A stretch of DNA of 12,111 bases from Proteobacteria bacterium HN_bin10 (GTDB lineage Bacteria; Pseudomonadota; Alphaproteobacteria; Caulobacterales; Aquidulcibacteraceae): the NCBI GenBank assembly GCA_002083515.1, contig LWDN01000067.1, positions 32,980-45,090 on the forward strand. The letters run 5' to 3'. Numbering within the stretch: the first letter of the stretch is position 1; each line of letters begins with the position of its first letter. Positions 1 to 6,248 of this stretch are shown piece by piece. The notes beneath the pieces are model-generated. The model searched no databases. It was not told the DNA's origin and was given only the letters and a program-made list of their open reading frames with translations. The position numbers and the translations under genes were made by a program.

Positions 1-217
1 TGACGATCTCGCCGTCGAGCGTCAGGCGCCGGCCCGCGAGCTTTTCCAGACGCGCGCGCACGTCATCGGGCATCGCGGTGAAACCGCCCAGGCGGAAACG
101 CAACTCCACCGCGGTCGAGACCTTGTTGACGTTCTGCCCGCCCGGCCCGGCGGCGCGGATGAAGCGCTCTTCGAGGTCGCGCTCGTCCAGGGCGAGGGAG
201 GGCGTCACGGGGATCAT
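1..217 (-). CDS. arfB: ArfB/YaeJ-type peptidyl-tRNA hydrolase (ribosome rescue), 5' part only
   Basis: Reading the minus strand from the ATG at 217-215 gives about 72 residues with no stop before the window edge, so the C-terminal part lies outside. The product starts MIPVTPSLALDERDLEERF and carries RAAGPGGQNVNKVSTAVEL, the GGQ loop (G25-G26-Q27) that hydrolyses peptidyl-tRNA in class I release factors. The GGQ lies about 25 residues from the start with no codon-recognition domain before it, as in ArfB (YaeJ/ICT1) and unlike PrfA/PrfB. Known role of the family: it enters ribosomes stalled at mRNA ends, with a basic C-terminal tail in the mRNA channel, and releases the peptide. That tail cannot be checked here. 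The gene is divergent from the methyltransferase, with 93 bases between the two starts. Confidence 0.9.
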   Translation of the reverse strand, partial: MIPVTPSLALDERDLEERFIRAAGPGGQNVNKVSTAVELRFRLGGFTAMPDDVRARLEKLAGRRLTLDGEIV

Positions 218-264
218 GCGGGTTCCGGCCCGTCAAATATCAGATTCGGTGATGCGGGCGGGTC

Positions 265-293
265 TGACACCTGATAGCTGACACGTTGGACAC
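265..293. promoter_or_regulatory. Triple GACAC motif in the arfB / methyltransferase divergent spacer
   Basis: The 93-base spacer between the two divergent starts holds TGACAC at 265-270, TGACAC at 279-284 and GGACAC at 288-293, all on the plus strand just before the methyltransferase Shine-Dalgarno (GGGAGGACG, 300-308). Direct repeats here could be an activator or repressor site, but the spacings (14 and 9 bases) are uneven and I recognise no regulator. A chance match is quite possible. Both divergent promoters must lie in or near this spacer, but I see no convincing -35/-10 pair. Confidence 0.2.
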
Positions 294-310
294 CTTAATG
301 GGAGGACGAG

Positions 311-1087
311 ATGCGGAATCTGCTGGCGGGACTTGGCGTGGCGCTCTTCATCGGCGCCTGCGCCGGCGGGGCGGTGCCGGGTCTGATGATGGCGACCGAG
401 GCCGCGCGGGTGACGGCGACGTCGCCGCACGTGCTGGCGGCGCTCGCCGATCCGCGCCGCCCGGATGCAGATCGGGAGCGCGATGCGCTGCGGCTGCCCG
501 GCGAGATCATGGCGTTCACCGGCGTGCAGCCGGGCTGGCGCATTGCCGACGTGGGACCGGGCGGCGGCTATTATTCGCGTCTGTTCGCGGTCGCTGTCGG
601 CGACGCAGGCCGCGTCTATGCCGTCGATCGCCCGGGCACCGCCGAGCGGCCGCGCCCGATGGCGGCGGTCGCGCCGACGTACGGCAACATCACCCACCTG
701 ACCGACGGCTACAACGTCTTCAACACCGGCGAACCGCTTGACGCGATCTTCATTTCGCAAATCTACCATGATTTCTATCTGCCGGTGTTCGCCTTTGATG
801 TGCCGGCGCTGAATCGCGCCATGTTCAATGCGCTGAAGCCGGGCGGCGTCTTGCTGATCATCGATCACTCGGCGGTCGCGGGCAGCGATATTTCCGTCAC
901 CAATACGCTGCATCGCATCGATCAGGCGCAAGTGGTGCGCGATCTCGAAGCCGCGGGCTTCGTGCTCGACGGCGAAAGCCAAGTGCTGCGCCATCCGGAG
1001 GACAACCGCACGCTGCGCGTGTTCGAGAGCGATGTGCGCGGGCGCACCGATCAATTCGTGCTGCGGTTCCGCAGGCCCGCGAACTGA
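311..1087 (+). CDS. Lipoprotein-like class I SAM-dependent methyltransferase (COG4798-like)
   Basis: 258 residues. The start ATG has a strong Shine-Dalgarno (GGGAGGACG) a few bases upstream. Residues 1-17 form a hydrophobic leader ending in a lipobox-like Ile-Gly-Ala-Cys17, suggesting a signal peptide II or otherwise exported protein. From about residue 62 comes a Rossmann methyltransferase fold: motif I IADVGPGGGYYS (78-89), the acidic residue at the end of strand 2 in VYAVDRP (D106), ISQIYHDF (148-155) near motif IV, and LKPGGVLLIIDH (175-186). These fit the predicted methyltransferases of COG4798, whose substrate is not known to me. nudC begins 2 bases after the stop, so the two are probably co-transcribed. 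The oddity is a SAM enzyme with an export leader, since SAM is a cytoplasmic cofactor; the leader may instead be an uncleaved anchor. Fold certain, substrate unknown. Confidence 0.85.
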   Translation: MRNLLAGLGVALFIGACAGGAVPGLMMATEAARVTATSPHVLAALADPRRPDADRERDALRLPGEIMAFTGVQPGWRIADVGPGGGYYSRLFAVAVGDAGRVYAVDRPGTAERPRPMAAVAPTYGNITHLTDGYNVFNTGEPLDAIFISQIYHDFYLPVFAFDVPALNRAMFNALKPGGVLLIIDHSAVAGSDISVTNTLHRIDQAQVVRDLEAAGFVLDGESQVLRHPEDNRTLRVFESDVRGRTDQFVLRFRRPAN

Positions 1088-1089
1088 CA

Positions 1090-1998
1090 GTGCTGTTGCC
1101 GCACAATCCGAACGCGTTCACGCGTTCGCCGCTGGATCGCGCCGGTCACCGCCGGCGCGATGCAGCTTGGCTCGCGGCTGCACTGGAGGCGCCCGAGACG
1201 CGGCTCTTGCCGTTTCACCAGCACCGCCCGTTCGTGATCGAGGAGGGTGACGTGCTCGCGCCGGGCTGGCTGAACGGCCAAGCGCGAGCACGCATCGCCC
1301 CCGCCGACGCGCCGCTGCTGTTCTTGGGCGTCGACGCAGAAGGCGCGGCGCATTTCGCCATCGCCGTTCCAGACGCGGCGCCCTTGGGCGATCTCGGTCG
1401 CTTCGACGATATGCGCGCCGCCGCCGCGCGGCTCTCGCGCGAAGACATCGCCACCATAGGCCCGGCCAAGGCCGTGTTCGAGTGGCACGCCAAGAACGGT
1501 TTCTGCGCCAATTGCGGTCAGCCTTCGGCGATCGCCGAAGCCGGCTGGGTGCGCAAATGCGCCGACTGCAACGCCGAGCATTATCCGCGCGTCGATCCGG
1601 TCTGCATCATGGTCCCGACTTTCGGCGACAAGTGCTTCCTAGGCCGCCAGCGCGCCTGGCCGCGCGGCATGCATTCGGCGCTCGCCGGCTTCATCGAACC
1701 GGGCGAGGCGATCGAGGAAGCGGTGGCGCGCGAGACGCTGGAGGAGGCGGGCTTGCGCGTGCGCGAGGTCATCATGCACTCGACCCAGCCCTGGCCATTT
1801 CCGCACTCGCTGATGATCGGCGTGCTGTGCGAAGTCGAGGATGATGCGGAGACGGTCGACACCACCGAACTCGAGAGCGGGCGCTGGTTCTCGCGTGACG
1901 AAGCGCGGCTGCTGATCGCGGCCAAGCATCCGGATGCGTTCTGCCCGCCCCCGTTCGCCATCGCGCATCAGTTGCTGAAGAGCTGGTGTATGGGGTAG
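1090..1998 (+). CDS. nudC: NAD(+)/NADH diphosphatase NudC (Nudix hydrolase)
   Basis: 302 residues from a GTG start placed 2 bases after the previous stop. There is no clear Shine-Dalgarno, so translation is probably coupled. The N-terminus (NPNAFTRSPLDRAGHRRRD) matches the family pattern and supports this start. A zinc ribbon has Cys139, Cys142, Cys157 and Cys160. The Nudix box runs from G200 to L222 (GFIEPGE...RETLEEAGL) with the metal-binding glutamates E215, E218 and E219; the usual aliphatic residue after R-E is Thr216. STQPWPFPHS (231-240) is the SQPWPFPxS signature that separates NudC from other Nudix enzymes. Known activity: cleaves NADH/NAD+ to NMN(H) and AMP and removes NAD caps from RNA 5' ends. 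Cytoplasmic. The gene is followed by a hairpin repeat that probably ends the transcript. Confidence 0.96.
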   Translation: MLLPHNPNAFTRSPLDRAGHRRRDAAWLAAALEAPETRLLPFHQHRPFVIEEGDVLAPGWLNGQARARIAPADAPLLFLGVDAEGAAHFAIAVPDAAPLGDLGRFDDMRAAAARLSREDIATIGPAKAVFEWHAKNGFCANCGQPSAIAEAGWVRKCADCNAEHYPRVDPVCIMVPTFGDKCFLGRQRAWPRGMHSALAGFIEPGEAIEEAVARETLEEAGLRVREVIMHSTQPWPFPHSLMIGVLCEVEDDAETVDTTELESGRWFSRDEARLLIAAKHPDAFCPPPFAIAHQLLKSWCMG

Positions 1999-2011
1999 GC
2001 CACAGTGCGTC

Positions 2012-2034
2012 CCTTCTCCCCGTGGGGGAGAAGG
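2012..2034 (+). terminator. Hairpin after nudC, possible terminator
   Basis: Perfect 10-base-pair stem (2012-2021 with 2025-2034) around a GTG loop, 14 bases after the nudC stop. The stem is stable and well placed to end the nudC transcript or protect its 3' end. There is no T run after it on either strand, so intrinsic termination is uncertain. It is also the outer part of the palindromic repeat. Confidence 0.45.
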
Positions 2035-2135
2035 TGGCGCGCAGCGCCGGATGAGGGTGTCAGCATCCTGCCGCATGCGGCGCCATCGCGTTGAAAACGC
2101 CGGTAAACCTCATCCGTCCTCGCTGCGCTCGGACA

Positions 2136-2158
2136 CCTTCTCCTTAACCAGGAGAAGG
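2136..2158 (-). terminator. Hairpin after the CDF gene, possible terminator
   Basis: 9-base-pair stem (2136-2144 with 2150-2158) around a TAACC loop, 13 bases past the stop of the minus-strand CDF gene. It is the counterpart of the hairpin at 2012-2034 and lies in the mirrored repeat unit. No T run follows on the minus strand, so it may act as a transcript-end stabiliser rather than a strict terminator. Confidence 0.4.
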
Positions 2159-2171
2159 GACGCGTTGAGTT

Positions 2172-3074
2172 TCAGCAATCCTCGCAATCGTCGCGCTGGG
2201 CGCGTTCGATTTGCAGCGTGACGTGCGCGATGCCGAAGGTCTGCGTGATGCCCGCGGACACAGCCGCAAGAAATGCGTCATCGCCGCCCTCGGGCCGCAC
2301 CAGATGCGCGGTGAGCGCAGGCTTGGCCGCCCCCATGGCCCAGACATGAAGATCATGCACCGCCGTCACGCCGGGCGCGGCGGCGAGATAGTCGCGCACT
2401 TTGACCACGTCGATGTTCGCCGGTGCGGCGTCGAGCGCCAGATCGAGCGATTCCCGCAACAGTCCCCACGTGCCCCAGAGGATGAGCGTGACGACGGCAA
2501 GTGAAATCGCCGGATCGATCCAAGCAAGGCCGGTAAAGTAGATCGCGGCGCCGGCGACAATGACCGCCGCCGAAACGCCCGCGTCCGAGAGCATGTGCAG
2601 ATAGGCGCCGCGGACGTTCACGTCGTGCTTGCGCCCGGCGAGAAACAGCATCGCCGTCGCGCCATTGATCAGAACGCCGATCGCGGCCACCGCCATGATG
2701 AAAAGTGGCTGTGTCGCTTCCGGCGCAAACAGGCGCCCGAGCGCCTCCCAGAGAATGCCGCCGCACGCAGCCACCAGCACCAAAGCGTTGGCGAGCGCGG
2801 CCAGCACCGTCGCTTTCGAGAAACCGTAGGTGCGCTGCGCGCTCGCTTCGCGCTTGGCCAGCCACGCCGCGCCGCCGGCGAGCGCCAAGCCCAGCACGTC
2901 GGAGAGATTGTGCGCGGCGTCGGAAAGCAGCGCGGTCGAGTTGGCGTACAGGCCCGCCGCCGTCTCGACGGCGACGAAGCCGAGATTCAGCCCGATGGCG
3001 ATGGCGTAGCGCCGGTCCGCCGGCGCGGCGTGGCCATGCGCATGATCGTGATCGTGGTGCGCGTGCCCGTGCAT
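2172..3074 (-). CDS. Cation diffusion facilitator (CzcD/ZitB-type) metal efflux protein
   Basis: 300 residues, start ATG at 3074. The N-terminus is a His-rich cytoplasmic tail (MHGHAHHDHDHAHGHAAP), followed by about six membrane segments between residues 22 and 205. Transport-site residues are visible: D52, H55 and D59 in LLSDAAHNLSDVL (helix 2) and H160/D164 in HMLSDAG (helix 5), the HxxxD pattern typical of Zn/Cd/Co exporters of the CzcD group. The C-terminal cytoplasmic domain contains VHDLHVWAMG (239-248). The protein ends DDCEDC, a CxxC pair that may also bind metal. Known role: proton-coupled export of Zn2+ and similar ions from the cytoplasm. It is divergent from the flavoprotein gene (96 bases between starts) and convergent with nudC. 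The Shine-Dalgarno is weak. Metal specificity is inferred, not proven. Confidence 0.93.
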   Translation of the reverse strand: MHGHAHHDHDHAHGHAAPADRRYAIAIGLNLGFVAVETAAGLYANSTALLSDAAHNLSDVLGLALAGGAAWLAKREASAQRTYGFSKATVLAALANALVLVAACGGILWEALGRLFAPEATQPLFIMAVAAIGVLINGATAMLFLAGRKHDVNVRGAYLHMLSDAGVSAAVIVAGAAIYFTGLAWIDPAISLAVVTLILWGTWGLLRESLDLALDAAPANIDVVKVRDYLAAAPGVTAVHDLHVWAMGAAKPALTAHLVRPEGGDDAFLAAVSAGITQTFGIAHVTLQIERAQRDDCEDC

Positions 3075-3116
3075 GGCGCAGATGTGGCGGGGAATCGCGG
3101 TAACGGCAACCAGACA

Positions 3117-3146
3117 TTGACACCGGCGCGAACGCGTTTCTCATGG
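3117..3146 (+). promoter_or_regulatory. Possible promoter of the permuted oxidase gene
   Basis: TTGACA at 3117-3122 is a perfect -35 box in the 96-base spacer between the divergent CDF and oxidase genes. At the expected distance there is only a weak -10 candidate (TCATGG, 3141-3146). No Zur-, Fur- or MerR-type operator is obvious for the metal exporter. Just before the oxidase start, GATG-AGATAA-CATC (3157-3170) is a small inverted repeat that could bind a regulator or shape initiation. Confidence 0.3.
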
Positions 3147-3170
3147 GACGCGAGGGGATGAGATAACATC

Positions 3171-4313
3171 ATGCATACACGCCGTTCTTGCATGGCCATT
3201 GGCGCGGCGGGGTTGGTTTCGTCGTGCGCGGCCGCGCGCGGTTTTAGCGGCGGTCTGATGCGCGACCTCCGCATCGCGCCGGGCACGCCGCCGGTGCGTC
3301 TGCCGCCGGTGCATGTTTCGGAGGAGCGCATCATCCGCATCGATGTCGGGCTGCGCCCGTTCCGCCCCAGTGGCTTCCGCGTCGAGCGTGAAGCGCTGGG
3401 CGATCATGTGCTGGTGCACAATTACGGCCATGGCGGCGGCGGCATCACGCTCTCTTGGGGAACCGCCAAGCTTGCTGTCGATCTGGGCTACGACGCCGCC
3501 AAGCCGGACGTCGCTGTGTTGGGCTGCGGCGCCGTCGGCCTCGCCACGGCGCGGCTGTTGCAGGAGCGCGGCGCGCGCGTCCGCATCTACGCCAAGGACT
3601 TGCCGCCGAACACGACCTCCAATGTCGCCGGCGCGCAATGGTGGCCGGCCTCGACCTTCGATAGCGACCGCATCACGCCGGAGTTCCGCGAGCGCCACTT
3701 CCAGGCGGCGAGTTTCGCCTTCCGCCGCTATCAGTCGCTGGTGGGCGACGCTTACGGCGTCAGCTGGGAGACGAATTATTCGCTCTCCCACCGGCCGGGC
3801 AGTTCTTATCCTGCCGGCGAAGACGATCCCATGCGCCAACTCGTCGTCAATCAACGCGATCTCGCCGTTGACGAACACAATTTCCCGCATCCGTTCGTGC
3901 GCCAGTTCGACACCATGATGATCGAAACGCCGCTCTATCTGCGGCGCATGGAGCTCGATGTGCGCCAAGCCGGCGGCGAGATCGTCGTGCGCGAGTTCGC
4001 GGACGTGGCGCAAGTGCGGGCGTTGCCGGAGCGCACCATCTTCAATTGCACGGGCTTGGGCGCCGGGCGTCTGTTCGGCGATGCCGAACTCGAGCCGGTG
4101 CGCGGCCAGCTCGCGATCCTGCTGCCGCAGCCGGAGGTGACCTACAACACCATCGCTCGCGAAGGCTACATGTTCGGCCGCCGCGACGGCATCGTGCTCG
4201 GCGGCACGTTCGAGCACGGCGAATGGTCGCTCGAACCCGATCCCGCCGCCATCGCCCGCATCATCGCCGGCCACCGATCGATCTTCGATCGGATGAGCGG
4301 AGCGAACCGCTGA
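3171..4313 (+). CDS. Tat-type FAD oxidoreductase, circularly permuted D-amino-acid oxidase family
   Basis: 380 residues. The leader has twin arginines (TRRSCMAIGAAGL) and a lipobox-like Val-Ser-Ser-Cys19, suggesting Tat export and possibly lipid anchoring. Residues 61-106 (LRPFRPSGFRVERE, HNYGHGGGG, LSWGTAKLAV) match the C-terminal end of D-amino-acid oxidase. A linker of about seven residues follows, then the normal N-terminus: VAVLGCGAVGL (GxGxxG, 115-124), NTTSNVAGAQWWP (147-159), FNCTGLGAGRLF (291-302) and PVRGQLAIL (309-317). The protein ends with YMFGRRDGIVLGGTF and a short helix. The order is therefore permuted. By alignment from memory with the human enzyme, R62 corresponds to catalytic Arg283 and Y333 to Tyr228; Tyr224 is not kept. 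Likely reaction: FAD-dependent oxidation of an amino acid or amine outside the cytoplasm, substrate unknown. The Shine-Dalgarno is poor (GAGGGG, over 12 bases upstream). The nearby upstream ATG at 3158 meets TAA at once. Confidence 0.88.
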   Translation: MHTRRSCMAIGAAGLVSSCAAARGFSGGLMRDLRIAPGTPPVRLPPVHVSEERIIRIDVGLRPFRPSGFRVEREALGDHVLVHNYGHGGGGITLSWGTAKLAVDLGYDAAKPDVAVLGCGAVGLATARLLQERGARVRIYAKDLPPNTTSNVAGAQWWPASTFDSDRITPEFRERHFQAASFAFRRYQSLVGDAYGVSWETNYSLSHRPGSSYPAGEDDPMRQLVVNQRDLAVDEHNFPHPFVRQFDTMMIETPLYLRRMELDVRQAGGEIVVREFADVAQVRALPERTIFNCTGLGAGRLFGDAELEPVRGQLAILLPQPEVTYNTIAREGYMFGRRDGIVLGGTFEHGEWSLEPDPAAIARIIAGHRSIFDRMSGANR

Positions 4314-4317
4314 TAGC

Positions 4318-4758
4318 TCAGTGCGGCTTTTCCGCGGGCGGAGCGAAGGCGCGCAGCGTATCGCGTTGGGCGACGATGAAAGCCCGGCCCATGCGGCCAT
4401 AGGCGCGCGTCGCCTCCATCATCGGCCGCATCATCAACACGGCGGCGGCCTCTTCCCTTTCAGGCTCGGCGGCGGGCTCAGCGGCGCCCGCTTCGGCGGC
4501 GTCGCCAGCATTCTGCACCTGCGCTTCAAGCGTCCGCAAAGCTTCGTCCATCTGCAAACGCGCCACGGCCCGCGCGCCGTCGAGCGTCGCGCGCCACGCG
4601 TCGATCGCCACGCGCGTGGCGTTCAACGACGCCAGCATGACATTGCGCGGCGAGGTGAGCGCCCACCAATTGAGCGGGGTGAACGCCGGGAACGGCATGA
4701 GGGCAATCCAGCTCATGCCGTCATGGGCTGAGGGAGCAGATTTCTGAGCGCGCGCCAT
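4318..4758 (-). CDS. Small phasin-like protein, function uncertain
   Basis: 146 residues, start ATG at 4758 with GGAG eight bases upstream. The first 40 residues are hydrophobic and aromatic (SWIALMPFPAFTPLNWWAL). Residues about 43-82 form a long predicted amphipathic helix (NATRVAIDAWRATLDGARAV, LQMDEALRTLEAQ), followed by an Ala/Glu/Pro-rich linker and a second helix. Helical architecture of this size with a W-centred motif resembles phasins, which coat polyhydroxyalkanoate granules, but I see no decisive signature and no PHA genes nearby. It is convergent with the oxidase gene (4 bases between stops). Its own promoter should lie in the 242-base stretch upstream. Treat it as a conserved-looking hypothetical; phasin is only a suggestion. 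Confidence 0.6.
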   Translation of the reverse strand: MARAQKSAPSAHDGMSWIALMPFPAFTPLNWWALTSPRNVMLASLNATRVAIDAWRATLDGARAVARLQMDEALRTLEAQVQNAGDAAEAGAAEPAAEPEREEAAAVLMMRPMMEATRAYGRMGRAFIVAQRDTLRAFAPPAEKPH

Positions 4759-4787
4759 TGTGTTTTCTCCGCACGGACCCCGCCTTT

Positions 4788-4828
4788 GTCCCGATGGGAC
4801 GAAGCGATGCGCCCGACATTGATCGGGC
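4788..4828 (-). other. Two small hairpins upstream of the phasin-like gene
   Basis: The stretch 4759-5000 holds no convincing gene. Within it are two inverted repeats: GTCCC/GGGAC (4788-4792 with 4796-4800) and GCCCGA/TCGGGC (4811-4816 with 4823-4828). On the minus strand these sit 30 to 70 bases before the phasin-like ATG and would fall in its 5' leader if transcription starts further upstream. They may shape the leader or be operator half-sites; no known riboswitch consensus is recognised. Between 4830 and 5000 I see nothing I can name. Confidence 0.3.
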
Positions 4829-5000
4829 TCAAGTTACGGTTTGGGCGGCATCGGGTCCGAACGCACGCCTCTCTAACGGGCGGGATGGGGGAGAGCCTTG
4901 AAATCGCGCCGGCTTTCATGGCGCGAAGAGTGTCATCGCCGTTTATCCGCGCTGCTCCTGTCATGGCAAAACAGCTCGGCGAATGGACTTCGGGCTGCGC

Positions 5001-6248
5001 CTACAAGGCCTCGGCCGCGGCCCAGCCGCTCGACCAGGCCCATTGAAAATTGTAGCCGCCGAGCCAGCCGGTGACGTCGACCGCCTCGCCGATAAAGAAG
5101 AGCCCCGGCGCGGCGCGCGTTTCCATGGTCTGTTGCGAGAGCCCGTCGGTGTCGACGCCGCCGGCCATCACTTCGGCCTTGGCATAGCCTTCCGTGCCGA
5201 TCGGGGTGAGCGGCCATGCTTTCAACGCCTGCACCAACTCGATCAGTGTGGTGTCTTTCATGTCGCCAACCGCCGCTTCGGAGGAGGGTGACTGTCGTTT
5301 CACCCCACCGCCTGCACCCTCCCCATCAAGGGGAGGGGGAATCTGTGCAAGCGCTTCCGCCAACCTTTCCGGCAGCAATTCCGCCAACACTGTCTTCAGC
5401 TGCGCCTTCGGGCGGGCGCGCTTGCGCGGCGCGAGCACATCGGACGGCGCGTCCGGCAGCCAGTCGATCTCGATCGCTTCGCCTTGGCGCCAATAGGATG
5501 AGACTTGCAGGATAGCGGGGCCGGAGAGGCCGCGATGGGTGAACAGCGCCGCTTCGCGGAATGCGGCTTTGCCGGCGCGCGCGATGACCTCAACAGAAAC
5601 GCCGGAGAGCGGCCGCATCCAGGCGAGATCGCTTTCGGCGAAGGTAAGCGGCACGAGGGCGGGACGTGTCGCGACTACCGGGATGGCGAACTCCCGCGCA
5701 ATGTCGAACGCCATTCCTGTGGCGCCGAGCTTGGGAATGGCGAGGCCGCCCGTCGCGACGACAAGGGCCGGCGCTTCGAAGGCGCCGTGGCTTGTCTCAA
5801 CACTGAAGCACTCGGTGCGGCGCACGTCGTTGATGCGGCAGCCGGTGCGGATATCGACACCGACAGCCGCGCATTCGTCAAGCAGCATCTGCACGATTTT
5901 TCGCGAAGAGCGCGCGCCCTCGCAGAAGAGTTGGCCGAGCGTCTTTTCGTAATGGGCGATGCGGTGCTTTTGAACCAGCGCGATGAAGTCGTGCTGGGTG
6001 TGGCGCGTGAGCGCCGAGCGGGCGAAGTGCGGATTGGCGGAGATGTAGCGCTTGGGATCGCTGGCGTGGAGATTGGTGAAATTGCAGCGCCCGCCGCCGG
6101 AGATCAGAATCTTTGCGCCGACTTCCGCGTTGTGCTCGATCACCAGCACGCGCTTGCCGCGGCGGCCGGCGTGCAGCGCGCAATAGAGCCCGGCTGCGCC
6201 GCCGCCAAGGATAATGGCGTCGTAGCTCAGCGCGCGAACTGCACCCAC
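5001..6248 (-). CDS. BaiN/HI0933-type NAD(P)/FAD-dependent oxidoreductase (YhiN-like)
   Basis: 415 residues from the GTG at 6248-6246, which overlaps the end of the SDR gene by 22 bases. The open frame continues upstream but only as out-of-frame SDR sequence. A CTG at 6230, overlapping the SDR stop as CTGA, is the alternative start. Domains: FAD Rossmann motif ILGGGAAGLY (13-22), GGGRCNFTN (51-59), ATGG (165-168), and C-terminal EVMAGGVDTDGL (360-371) and GEAVDVTGWLGGYNFQWAWS (387-406), all typical of the HI0933/YhiN family. The biochemical role of most members is unknown; BaiN itself acts in bile-acid chemistry in gut bacteria. Residues about 303-318 (IPPPLDGEGAGGGVKR) come from an inserted palindromic repeat in a loop before the C-terminal motifs. 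It is the last gene of the radA-cvpA-purF-SDR block. Cytoplasmic. Confidence 0.92.
   Translation of the reverse strand: MGAVRALSYDAIILGGGAAGLYCALHAGRRGKRVLVIEHNAEVGAKILISGGGRCNFTNLHASDPKRYISANPHFARSALTRHTQHDFIALVQKHRIAHYEKTLGQLFCEGARSSRKIVQMLLDECAAVGVDIRTGCRINDVRRTECFSVETSHGAFEAPALVVATGGLAIPKLGATGMAFDIAREFAIPVVATRPALVPLTFAESDLAWMRPLSGVSVEVIARAGKAAFREAALFTHRGLSGPAILQVSSYWRQGEAIEIDWLPDAPSDVLAPRKRARPKAQLKTVLAELLPERLAEALAQIPPPLDGEGAGGGVKRQSPSSEAAVGDMKDTTLIELVQALKAWPLTPIGTEGYAKAEVMAGGVDTDGLSQQTMETRAAPGLFFIGEAVDVTGWLGGYNFQWAWSSGWAAAEAL
5299..5342. repeat. Palindromic repeat copy A, inside the HI0933-type coding sequence
   Basis: The plus strand reads TTTCACCCCACC, a Pro-type C-rich tract, then the hairpin CCCTCCCC (5317-5324) with GGGGAGGG (5330-5337) around ATCAA. 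It is close to copy C (7080-7121) base for base. In the minus-strand gene it is read in frame as IPPPLDGEGAGGGVK. It introduces no stop or frameshift, which explains why it is tolerated. Confidence 0.85.

Larger units (their letters stand above)
2011..2160. repeat. Inverted pair of palindromic intergenic repeat units (MITE-like)
   Basis: Two diverged copies of one unit face each other. The left unit covers 2011-2056 and the right unit, read on the minus strand, covers 2160-2108. Both run: CCCTTCTCC, a short loop, GGAGAAGGTG, a GCGCAGCG core, then CGGATGAGG. The right unit has a few extra bases around its core (TCCGAGCGCAGCGAGGA). Each unit has its own small hairpin at the outer end, and the 51-base middle contains the palindrome CCGCATGCGG (2071-2080). 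It fills the space between two convergent genes. I know similar hairpin units as dispersed intergenic repeats in alphaproteobacteria, but cannot name the family from sequence alone. No transposase is encoded. Confidence 0.8.

Noticed and set aside
233..1054. Minus-strand open frame of 273 codons opposite the methyltransferase.
   Set aside because: Arg/His/Ala-rich shadow without motifs; the sense strand has the SAM-binding motif and a strong ribosome site.
1999..2171. CRISPR-like or attachment-site reading of the repeated segments after nudC.
   Set aside because: There are only two copies in inverted orientation, with no regular spacers, no integrase gene and no tRNA; a palindromic repeat pair explains it.
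3141..4400. Long minus-strand open frame of 419 codons opposite the oxidase gene.
   Set aside because: It is longer than the sense gene but Arg/Ala/His-rich with no recognisable motif, while the plus strand carries clear D-amino-acid oxidase motifs. Long antisense frames are usual in GC-rich codon patterns.
4713..4964. Minus-strand frame of 83 codons overlapping the phasin-like start.
   Set aside because: No ribosome site, no motif, Arg-rich composition; it mostly covers the non-coding leader.
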